Below are positions 44,301 to 54,636 of a stretch of 64,000 nt of DNA, piece after piece. Origin of the DNA: Chrysopilus asiliformis. Its lineage: Eukaryota > Arthropoda > Insecta > Diptera > Rhagionidae. The number at the start of each line of letters is the position of its first letter. Positions within the stretch are counted from its first letter, which is position 1. The stretch is from the NCBI GenBank assembly GCA_964034945.1, contig OZ035960.1:24415487-24479486 (forward strand). The letters are read 5' to 3'. Made by a program: the position numbers and the translations under genes. The notes beneath the pieces were generated by a model. The model had not been told where the DNA came from and ran no database searches. It saw only the letters and a list, made by a program, of their open reading frames with translations.

Positions 44301-47300
44301 TTTTTTCTCGTTTAATGACACACGATTTTTGACGATCAAATATGTTAGACAAACTGTATGGGTGAATAATTCTCATTGAAAAATATTGATTATGATAATA
44401 TATATTTTATGACTTAATGGCGATGGCAAAAAATAAGAATTTTATTAGCACTGCAATTGAGTTTTTTTTTATTTTCGCTGGCAATTAAAATCATGTTCCA
44501 TTTGTGCATATCGTATTATGAAGATTTTCTTACCTGCCAAATAATTTCTGGAAACTTACTAGTAGCTTTAAGCGCCACAATTATAAGAAAAAACAGCAAG
44601 AAAACGTGATTATCTCAAATATTTCAAGATGCGAAACATTGATTAACAAGCAATATAAATTTGTACCACATTACAAACATTTCCTCGATAACAATAAATA
44701 ATATTGATGTTTTGTACAAGATTGCACTCTAAAATGTCTTTCAGCAAATTACTGTTTAATATGATAAAAAATGAACTGGTCAAAACAAACAATGGCTGCC
44801 GAATTTAATAAATAATAGTTCTGTATGTATGGTCTTGCGATGCAACAACTTATATGCCAGAAACGATGATGTACCTCATTATCCAGGCATAATTAATGAT
44901 TAATTTACACAATTATGCGCCTGACAGTCGCAATTTTGTTTTTTTTGAGGTAGATACGGCCTAGAAACGTTCCAAAAATTGGGCCGTATTCCGAAATTCC
45001 GTCATTATTTTTCATACAAATTTAAAAAACCATAAATAACTTAAAAACTTTTGGGAAAAAACGTTATCCTTACAGGACCTTCTGTTTCGAATTTTGAAAA
45101 TATAGCATAACTAAGAACCTCCTCCTGGCAACGTAGATCATTTTGCAAAAAACCTCGTAGTTTTGAGATCCAGTAGTTTTTGAGTTTTGTAATCTCAAAC
45201 AGACAGACCAACAAACATCAATTTTTATACCCGTATGGTGAAACCAAAGGGTATATTAACTTCGCCTTACCTTTTGTAACGCCAAGATCCTGTAATCACA
45301 CACAAAAATGAATTACACCAGTGTGTTTAGAATGATGAAAATAATTAATTTTTGCATGTCCGTCCGTCCGTCTGTAGCGCGGATTGTGGCCGCACGGGTT
45401 GAGCTAGAGACTTGAAATTTTACGCAGATTCGTTTTTCGTAAAATGCAAGGATCAGTTTGTTAATGAGCACAAATTGACCATTAGGGGGGGTACCCCCAT
45501 ACGATTGAAAACGTTTTTTACGAATATCTCAAAAATGGTGCATCTTGCAAGAACAAGATATCCTAAATAACTTTTGTTGTTGCACATTTTGATGATTGTA
45601 AATAAAACTCCCACACATCAAAATCCGATTGGAATAAATTTTAAAAAATCTTATTGAAAAATTTGACTTCAAAGTGGAATTTTGATAAAACAGCTGTTCT
45701 ATTAAAATTCGAATAATGCCATATCACCATACGGGTTTTCAATAATTGCCAGATTGGCAATTATAGCTTTTGTTATGTTTATTTATATAGATAGATTGTC
45801 ACTGGAGTTACGCATGTGTGGATATGCGGAAGTGTGTCAAATTCCGGTTACAAATTTGGCACTGAGAAACATACAAAAAAGCAAAGTAAATAAAATATTT
45901 TGAAAACCAGAAATCTTCTCAGTTCAATAGTATATCATACAAAAATGTCAGAATTTTGACAGCTAGAGAGAGATACGATGGTCTTGCACAGATTTCATAT
46001 CTTTTACGGCCCTTTTTTTAACAAACAATTTGTCAAAATTGTTACCTGAATTCATCTTGCAATATAATCAAAAGTGGAGAATGAAGTTTTAAGACAAGTC
46101 TTACAAGCTGGGTAGTTTAGAATTTCCATAACTCGACACTTATTTTACGATTCTTATTAATTGAAATTCTTTCCATTGCAGGATTACAAGAAACGTCGTC
46201 ACAGCTCTGAAAGTAACAGAAGTCATTCATCAAAGACAAGCAATGATTCGTCTCAGACAAACGGCAGCAATATTAACACTGACAAAAGTTCATCATCGAC
46301 GGCTCTGGCAAATGCAACAGCATCTCCAGCATCAGTAACAGCACCAGAAACGCCTGCAAAACCGGTAACAGCAGCCCCATTAGCCTCAAAGTGTCCCACA
46401 CCGTCGTCTCTAGAAAGTGCCTCAACAAAAATAGCAATCAGTGAAAATCAAATGGACGCAATCAAATTAAATGCCGTCAGCAATTCAATGCAACAAAATC
46501 AAACACCAATAGTACCGCCAATTAAAATCAAGGATGAGCCCAAAGACGAAAAGAGAGATTTTCCACCTGAGGTTAAGTTCAATCCGCCATTAGCAATTGT
46601 TGAGAAGGAGCGCAAGCCCGAGACAAGTGTCTTCATCAAAAAAGACTATCTGCCATCGCCGGCAAAAATGATCAAATTGGAGAAAACCCGAGACGAAGTC
46701 ACTCGGATATTGAACTTCAATTCGGACGAGAATTGTCAAAAGGATGTAGTAGTGCCTAAATGTGATCTCAAAGCTAACGACAAACTAGCAAACTATGTCA
46801 ATAATGCATCATCGTACGCTGTGACTCCGGATAACAAGGAGAATGCTAAAAGCGGTTCAATTTCAACGGGGACGGCGGCGGTAACAACGACGACGACAGC
46901 AATTACGATCCCAGCACCAGTAGCTCAAAGCCGGACGGCTGCGCCGGTGAAGACTGAGTCGAAGTCGATGGAACCGAACGAGATGAGTGCAGCCAGTAGT
47001 GGCCATCACCATCAGAGCAGTAGCACTAGTGGTGGTGGTCATGGGACGTCTGGGTCAAGTGGAAATCGAGGCAGTAGTAGTCATCATCACAAGTCGTCGT
47101 CATCGTCGTCTTCGCGACGGTCAAGTCGGAGTAGTGATTGCTCAAAATGCTATCGACGGTCCAAGATCAGGCGCACCAGTGTTGGAATTCAGTGCAAAAG
47201 AGCGGAAATAACACTAAATCCCGGTAAGGTGTCTGTGACGAATCGAGAGAGAAACTGCAATCGCACGGGTCTGGAGAGTTTGAAGTACGGAAGATTCTTT

Positions 47301-50300
47301 CGCATTGAAATTCATCCGAATGGTGGAGCCTCAGTTGTTCACTTGTATCAGGACGAGATTAATTCGCTGACACCGGATGAAATGGACGAATTGGTTGAGG
47401 AGTTCTTTGATGTAACATTCGCTGAGGATGATAATGGCAATGCGAATCATGTTATGGGCATAGTTCATGATGCCGCAGCGTATTTACCAGATCTTCTTGA
47501 GCATATGGCGGAGAATTATTCGACGTTGACCGTTAAGGCTGGTGTACTTGGTCGGAATTCCGATATTGAAACTTGTACCATGAATCAGTACAACGAACAG
47601 GTGAAACATGATACTTTTTTTTAACGAAAAGGGACTTATATTTTAATGAAAATTACTTTTAGGTGGTAAAAAATTACTCACATGGTACTTTTCGATATGG
47701 ACCTCTGCATCAGATTAGCTTAGTTGGAAAAGTACACGAAGAAGTCGGTGGATACTTTCCAGATTTGTTGCAGCGTTTGGAGCTAAATCCGTTCCTTAGA
47801 AAAGTAAGTTTGTGTAGAATTCATTTTCGTTCTAGAGACTGTTAATTTTGGAGCAATTAGAATATTTATACAGGCCGACAGTCAATTTGGTATACTTGAT
47901 ATTAGAGTCTTTTTTTTGTATAATTTGGTGTAACATTTTACGCGGTTAATTTCAAAATATGTTCCATCCGAAATAAACATTTGTTTTGTTTAAGCTTTGC
48001 CGTTTATCAGTCGTGAGAGCTTTTTCTGTTAAACCTGAATTAGGTCCAGTGCAACTGTGGCACTGTGTTATCACCGCGAAAGTTCAAGTTTGTTTCGACG
48101 CTCCTGACATCGACGCTCCTAACGCAGTTTTTTTTTCTAAATTCCACCCCTAAAAAAAGGGGTAGTGAGTGAGTAGAAGGTTTGGTTTTTTATACTCTAA
48201 ATGATACATCATATATAAGATTTAATATACAGTCTGTAACGCAACGAACCAATCATTGAACACAAAAATGAACTTCACTAGGGTATTAGGGATGACAAAA
48301 GATTTTAATTTCCGCATGTCCGCCTGTCTGTCTGTCTATTCGTGAACACTAGGACTTTCGAGAGGATTGAGCTTTTGTATATTTGACCATTTTGTCCTCC
48401 CTCCCCTATACAATCGAAACAATTTTTTTACGATTTTCTCGAAAACGGTGAGCCGTATTGAAAAATTTGAAGTTAATGATTTTACATAACTTATCTATAC
48501 ATCAAAATCCAGTTTTTTCTGTTTTCTCGAAAACTGTGTATCGTATCGACAAATTTAAGAAAATGAAATATGTTTAGAATATGATTTTCTCGAATAATAA
48601 CCGTTCTATACATGAAAATCCAATTAGAACTACTTTCTCTTCTCTCTCATAGAAATGGATTTTTTCGTAGAATTTTGTTTGTCATTATATTGAATATTTG
48701 ACGATTGGCCCCTGGCAATTATAGCTCTTCTTTTGTTTAAAACATTGATATTAGCACAAATCGTGACAGGAGGATGAAAAGAGTCACTCGGGGGTTTTCG
48801 GGGTCGCTCACCATAAATTTGGTGTTGGAAGTTCAAAATTCTGAAGGGATTACGTTTTTTCTCAAAAGTTTTTATATTTATGGGTTTATTGATACCACAA
48901 CAAAAAATTGCAAAAAAAAACTAGCCCGGCTACGATGGGTTTGCGAGCTAGTTATATATAGAACAGAAAGTTTTTAATTGTAGCGGATCTCATAACGGCA
49001 ATAGATGTCCAAATTTCCATCGTCATTTTATGTTTAAATTATTATAAACTCTGCATTTATTTCAGTTTGCTGTTGTCAGAACTTTAAAAATCTAGAAGAT
49101 ATGGTATGTGACGTTCTGGAAGTTGCAACTTAAAAAGCGCGTTCGCAAAAGGGTTATTAAAAAACCCGATTGCAGTTTCAAAACTTGCTTTGTGCACCGT
49201 TTATTTAGTTTATTTCTCAGAAATGTATTTTTTTAAATAGCGAATTTTGGAAATAAGAACCTCACAATGAATTTAACAATTTTTGTTTTTGCAGACAATG
49301 CCTTGGGGCGCAAAATCCATTTTACAAACCGATCCAAGAACGTCCAACGATGGACCGATTTTATGGATACGTGCTGGAGAACAATTAGTGCCTACAGCAG
49401 AATTAAGTAAAACCCCATTAAAACGTCAGCGGTGAGTTTCATGGAATTTCCGCTATTAATTGCAGTAATTTTTATTATTTAAACAATTTTAGAACAAGAA
49501 TAAACGAGCTTAGAAATTTACAATATCTACCACGGTTATCAGAGGCTAGAGAAACTATGATTGAAGACCGGACAAAGGCGCATGCCGATCACGTCGGCCA
49601 CGGTTATGAGAGAATGACGACTGCAGCAGTTGGTGAGTAGTTGTTAAAACTCCTGAAATACAGTAATCCCCGGATAACTGCACAATCCTTTTAAGTGCAA
49701 CGGTAACACGAATCCCGTGCACATTTTTAAGAATTCCATACAATATTTATTGCTTAACTGCAACCCGCTTTAGAGAAAACCCTCTACTACTGCAAGAAAA
49801 ATAGTCTTTAATTAAATTGATATTTTTCCTCGGATAAGTGAACAAGTGCTTTTATTTTCTTATAATTTTTAACTCGAATTTTATTCGTTTTAACTTTCCT
49901 ATGCTATAGAGGGAAAGTATTGTATTCATTACGGTGTCAGATTTCAGAACGGGAGCAGATAGAAGCTTTCTGATCAGGACGAAATCCGTTTCAGCCAAAA
50001 TTTTGACGATGTCCGTGCATTTGTCTATCGGTCTGTCCGTTTTACGTATCTTCAATAACTCAAGAACGCATTGAACTAGCGACTTTACATTTTTTTTAAA
50101 AGAGTTTTACGAAAATCGTAGTTGTCTACCAACTTTTGGAAAAGTCATATTAACTACTAGCTTGTATAATCGTCGTTGCCGGGTTAAGTTTTTTCAAATT
50201 TTTTTTTTTTTATGGTCTATGTTGGAGCTAAATTTTAGGCCAATCGGCTCGGTAGTTTCCAGCGAAAGGGTAACATGGAGGAAGAGCTAAGTTTCGAGAT

Positions 50301-52842
50301 CGCTGGACCCCCGACGAACATCTATGCCAAATTTCAGGCCAATCGGTTCAGTAGTTTCCCCGCGAAAGAGTAACATAGCGCAAAAACTAAGTTTCGAAAT
50401 CACTTTACATCCTCACCTTACTCCCGCCACCCTCGCGCTACTTTTCCGTATGCCTATGTTGGAACCAGAACTACCACAGACATTCATGCCAAATTTCAAG
50501 TCAATCGGTTCAGCTGTTTTTGCGTGAAAGAGAAACAGACAGACAGACAGACACCAACTCATTTTTATATATTAGTATACAATTCTTGAAAAAAAAATGC
50601 AAGGATATAAAATTTCTACATTTTTTGTTTTAACGGTTTTAAACATAAAAAAAACGTTTTTTTTTTGAAAATTTTTCGGAAACTAGGCGCTTTTGAGAAA
50701 ATTTAAGTACAACCAGATTCAAAGAAAATAAGATAGAGTATCGGATAACCGTAAATAAAGTAGAGTATCGGATAAGCGTAAATAAAGGATTGTTGCCATG
50801 TGTGATTACTGTAGACAAGAAATAAAATTAATGCGAATTATTTGTTCTTCAGGTGTTTTAAAAGCCATCCATTGCGGAAATTCATCCACCCAAAATCGTG
50901 TCACAAAAGATGTGGTTGCGTTCTCGGCACACGATTTCGCTCATTTGGTTGAAGTTCTGCAGCTCGATTTGCACGAGCCGCCGATTTCACAGTGTGTCCA
51001 GTGGATAGAAGACGCAAAGCTGAATCAATTGCGGCGTGAGGGGATACGTTATGCTAGAATACAGTTGTACGATAATGATATCTACTTTTTACCGCGAAAT
51101 ATTATTCATCAATTCCGAACTGTGACTGCTGTTACGAGCATTGGTAGATTTTTTGAGAATTTAAATTAATTTTTTAGTACAATAGATGACTAATTGAATT
51201 AATTTTAGCTTGGCATCTGCGATTGCGGCAATATTATCCTGGCCAGGAAGTGATTAACGAGAAAAATAATCCAATTCTCGCTGAACCTCCTCACTACAAA
51301 GAGAAGCAAACGATTCTACCCCATCCGATCGCAGCGGAAGAGAAGAAATCTCACACGCCAATGAAGCGAACACACGAGGGGAAGTTAAAGAAACACGAAA
51401 AGAAGGACATTGAAAATCGCCGGTCGAGTGAGAGTGGAACTGACGAAGTTGTGAAGGAAGTAAAAGATTCCAAGGAAGTAAAAGATTCCAAGGAAGTAAA
51501 AGATTCCAAGGAAGTAAAAGATTCCAAGGAAGTAAAAGATTCCAAGGAAGTAAAAGAATCGAAGGATAATAAAGAGGTAAAGGACGTAAAAGAGGTGAAG
51601 GAAGTTAAAGAGTCGAAGGACACGAAACCGGCAAAGGAAGTGAAGGAAGTGAAAGAAATCAAAGAGTCCAAGGAGATTAAAGCTAGCAGCAAGAAACTAT
51701 TGGAAGAGGCTAAAATTGATATGAGAAAATTAATACCGGATCACAAATCGCTACACAAACATCACAATTCGTCGTCATCGAGCCATCGAGATCGAAGTAG
51801 CAGCAGTAGTACTCATAGCAAAGACAAATCAAAATCCAGTAGTCACCACCATAGCTCCAGCAGCAATAAATCCACATCGTCATCATCCAAACATCACAAA
51901 ACATCGTCGTCGTCATCGTCCTCGGATAAGAATAAACTGAACGCTACTAGCAAAGATAGCAAAAACGTATTAAAAGGTCAAGTACAAATTAGTTACTCAA
52001 AAAGCGACAGCGTACCGAGTTTAGACGGTGCAAAAATTACAACAAATACGACGACAAATGTTTCGACTCAAGATGTTTCAACGGATTCTGTAACGCCGCC
52101 CTCCTGCTCACCTGAAATATCATCCGAAAATGGACAGACAACAACAACAGCCGAATTGGCACTTCGTCCCCCATCGCCACAATTGCCGGCAGTAGCAGTA
52201 ATAGCGGCAGTTACAGCAGCACCGCCCCCTCCACCTCCGCCACCCACAGACTTACCGTCACAGAATTTGCAGCCGCCACTTCCTCCACTGCCCCCACTAC
52301 CATCATCGCCGGAAATCAATATAAATATAAATAGCTCATCGATTACTACTTTACAATTACCGCCTTTGCCGCCGTCTCCGCCCGCGCCAGCACCTCCGCC
52401 GCCACCCCCAACAGCAAGTGCCGGCACTGCTACTGAATATGCAGTTCCGCCGCCACCACCATCTGTACTTACAAGCCAGCATATTCCTCAAAATCGACCA
52501 ACAACTGTGATGAACAACTCATCATTGGCCTCGATCCGTGAATCAACAATGAACAGCTGCTGTGAGAAATCAAAATCCGACTGTAATCATCATCATCAGT
52601 CTGTGCCGATGAACTCAACGTCGGATGATAGCCAATCACAGTCATCGGTTTTCGATTCGCAAAAGATCAAATCCAATCGTAACTTAAATTGTACCAGTAA
52701 CAATGCGGCGACAGCGTGTAATCCTAAACAATCACAGCAAACAGCCGCTCAATCGCCTCCAGATCTTTTAAGTTCAATTATGGCTAGCATGGATAATATC
52801 ACAACGTCATCATCGAGAAATAACATCTCGACGACATTCTAA
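41322..52842 (+). CDS. RSBN1: RSBN1/KDM9 (DPY-21-type) JmjC-family chromatin protein
   Basis: Complete gene of about 1462 residues. Exons: 41322-41748, 41806-42005, 46182-47600, 47663-47803, 49295-49431, 49493-49632, 50853-51143, 51209-52842; all join in phase. The conserved core (about residues 538-935) matches vertebrate RSBN1 closely: [28 protein letters not shown], then [91 protein letters not shown]1 homologues include C. elegans DPY-21, a nuclear H4K20me2 demethylase; the HAD of KAHADH and the His of IIHQF are candidate metal ligands. Around the core lie an Arg/Asp/Lys-rich block (about 180-209), Ser/His-rich runs, 18-nt KEVKDS repeats and polyproline tracts. Introns 2 and 6 are repeat-rich. 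The 41749-41805 intron is stop-free and a multiple of three. Confidence 0.92.
42673..42772 (+). mobile_element. Short Harbinger-like MITE, TAA duplication (100 bp)
   Basis: Ends CAGCCGTATTCTGGC / inverse of GCTAGAATAAGGCTG are flanked by TAA (42670-42672, 42773-42775). It is a sister of 32283-32389 in opposite orientation. Confidence 0.75.
43296..43468. mobile_element. Foldback element with GCCCAATTCAGAC ends
   Basis: The left arm begins with three tandem TTAAGCCCAA(A/T)TCAGAC units, then CTAACGATTACGATTGAG. The right arm is the inverted copy ending GTCTGAATTGGGC. The inner arms (ATCAAAGCTTTCA / TGAAAGCTTTGAT) pair almost perfectly. Confidence 0.7.
45221..45767 (-). repeat. Interspersed repeat with GACA tract, copy B
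   Basis: Reversed copy of 6961-7548: it starts ATTTTTATACCCGTATGGTG, has GTCCGTCCGTCCGTCTGT in the middle and ends AATTGCCAGATTGGCAATTA. It sits in RSBN1 intron 2. The sequence just to its left (about 45060-45215) looks like a Helitron 5' part. Confidence 0.65.
47804..49294. other. RSBN1 intron 4 with repeats
   Basis: It contains the reverse copy of the 39350-39430 repeat (47985-48090), a minus-oriented CCAATCGTCAAA-family repeat (about 48190-48715) and a Helitron-like 3' end at 48951. No coding sequence. Confidence 0.55.
48770..48951 (+). mobile_element. Helitron-like 3' end (CTAG|T)
   Basis: CACTCGGGGGTTTTCGGGGT at its left resembles the copy near 2400. The end is AGCCCGGCTACGATGGGTTT, then GCGAGCTAG followed by T at 48952. 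The 5' border was not found. Confidence 0.5.
49633..50852. other. RSBN1 intron 6 with pogo end, Helitron and short direct repeat
   Basis: 49660 has a pogo-like terminus (TACAGTAATCCCCGGATAAC). A Helitron lies at 50157-50575. At 50733-50788 two direct copies of TAGAGTATCGGATAA(C/G)CGTA occur, each followed by AATAAAG. No gene. Confidence 0.5.
50157..50575 (-). mobile_element. Non-autonomous Helitron, near complete (419 bp)
   Basis: Read on the minus strand, the element opens near 50575 with TAATATATAAAAATGAGTTG, a (GTCT)n run and CACGCAAAAACAGCTGAACC, then CAAATTTGGCAT-like blocks repeated about three times. It ends AACCCGGCAACGACG, spacer, CTAG at 50157, followed by T. This layout matches short insect Helitrons with CTAG|T ends. 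The expected 5' TC is degenerate. Confidence 0.6.
51460..51549 (+). repeat. 18-bp coding tandem repeat in RSBN1 (5 perfect copies)
   Basis: Five perfect head-to-tail copies of GTAAAAGATTCCAAGGAA encode VKDSKE. Degenerate KEVKE/KESKD units follow to about 51680. Identical units imply recent slippage or unequal exchange, so length polymorphism is likely. Confidence 0.95.
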
Positions 52843-54636
52843 ATAAAATAATGTGTTGTTTTCATCTCATGCGCAACCGAGTGATCATTTCTATTTTTTT
52901 TTTTAATTTTAATTTATTATCTTAATTTCTATATTAATTATCATTATTATTACTATCTATCAATAATATACCGTTATTTTTATCATAATTTTTAAAGATA
53001 AAACAGGATTAGATGAGAAATGAAAAATATTTAAAAAATTATTAAATATATTAATTGTAAAGTAGAAAGATGAGTAAAAGAAAAACAAAAGAATAAATAA
53101 GATGAAGAAATTCGTACAAGAGTTATATAAAACATTATATCTTTTTTATAATAATTAATTGATATTTATGTTGTGCTAAATAAGTTAGAAAGTTCATCAA
53201 TTGAATTTTGTAGCTTAATAAGTTACACGGATAATTGATTTTATTTCTGTTGTTATGTAGGATCGATCATTTTATTAGCGAGTGAAATAATAATAATTAT
53301 GTGACCAGATTTCATTGTATTTGTTAATTCACTTGCAACAAAAAAGAGTATTTATAAATGAAATATTATAATAATAATAAATAATAATAAAAAGATGATT
53401 TTAAATGAGAAAACATTTAGTAGAAATAATCTCGTTTTGATATTCATTTCGTCTTCTTTCATTTTCAGTTTGTTCGAAAAAAAATGTATTGCGATTTTCA
53501 TGATTTTAGAGCCATTGATGTTGTGGAAATTCTTCGATTCTTGATCAATCATTTTATATGGGTTGCATTTAAACATCAGTTTTTTTGTGAATACAACAAA
53601 TGTAACGACATCAGAAAATCTAACTATCTATATAACAGTAAATTGCCCACATTTTTTGCCTGCTCTACATTCATCCCACATGTTGATGAATCCGTATCGG
53701 CCGCTAGGTTGAGCATATTTAGGTTAGGCCACAAAAAGGGGCCTAATCTAGCTATTACATTTGGAGAAAAGTACAGCAGGCATTAAAATTAAAATTCGTT
53801 TTTTAACGAACCCATTTAGCGTGCGGTTGTTTTAACAATTTCATAATAACAAGCGGGGTTTCATTTTTTGGTGCACTCTTTTTACTTTTGTTTTATGATT
53901 TATTTACCTTGCTTTTAATTGCTTTGGGACTTGTCTGCCCCCCGATTGTGGAATCCGCCGCGGATCGCTTTTGATGGCAAATTTGCATTTTCGTATTATA
54001 GAATTTCGCATTTTCTCTATCTCTAAAAATAATAAAAACTAAACTATTCTAGATATGGTGCTACTCAAACAGAGAACTTTATAATCACATTTTCCACTGA
54101 ATCATTTTCCTGTCTTTAGAAATGCGCTGTAAAATTGATAAAATGCATTTTTGTGTTAAACCCTCTCACTATAGTACACAAATAAACAAAACAAAAAGCT
54201 ATAGATTAAAGCGAGAGGGTTTAACACTATTTTGCAATTTAATTTGAGCTTTTCTACTCTGTCCAATGATTTTGCCCCTGATTTGATCATTTTTGTGCTT
54301 ACTTTTAAAACCCATTGCATTAAATAGTTCGCCTGAATTATGTCCTAAAATTTAATCGACAATCAGTTTTAGCAAAAAGTTTCACGCGAATTGACCACAG
54401 ATTTTGAATAAGCAAAAATGTGTCGAATTATCAAACTACCAAAAAAAAGTTATCAAACACTTGGAATAAAATGTAATATATTTATTTTATGCCCATGCGT
54501 AACATATAAAACAATACAAATAGTAAATGTAAAAAAAAACTTATATAACGCTTTGCGCTTATTTTACCACATAATACACCCATACAAAATTATAAAAATA
54601 TATTTATGATAAATTTAATGCGACACCTCCTGCAAT
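52843..54636. other. RSBN1 3' UTR and intergenic DNA between convergent genes
   Basis: RSBN1 (plus) and SCPx (minus) converge here. AATAAA occurs at 52843 right after the stop and at 53093; the true 3' end is not known. AT-rich up to 53480, with a small TTAA element at 54160-54220. No gene. Confidence 0.5.
54160..54220. mobile_element. Tiny piggyBac-like MITE, TTAA duplication (61 bp)
   Basis: TTAA at 54156-54159 and 54221-54224 flanks inverted ends ACCCTCTCACTATAG / ACCCTCTCGCTTTAATC. Confidence 0.55.

Larger units (their letters stand above)
42006..46181. other. RSBN1 intron 2, repeat-rich, no nested gene seen
   Basis: 4.2 kb intron. It contains a Harbinger MITE (42673-42772), a foldback element (43296-43468) and an interspersed repeat (45221-45767). 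The frame running on from exon 2 to 42329 is read-through, not a gene. Confidence 0.6.

Noticed and set aside
51351..52427. Minus-strand frames rich in Ser/Phe/Thr and Gly
   Set aside because: Shadows of the Lys/Ser and polyproline repeats of RSBN1.
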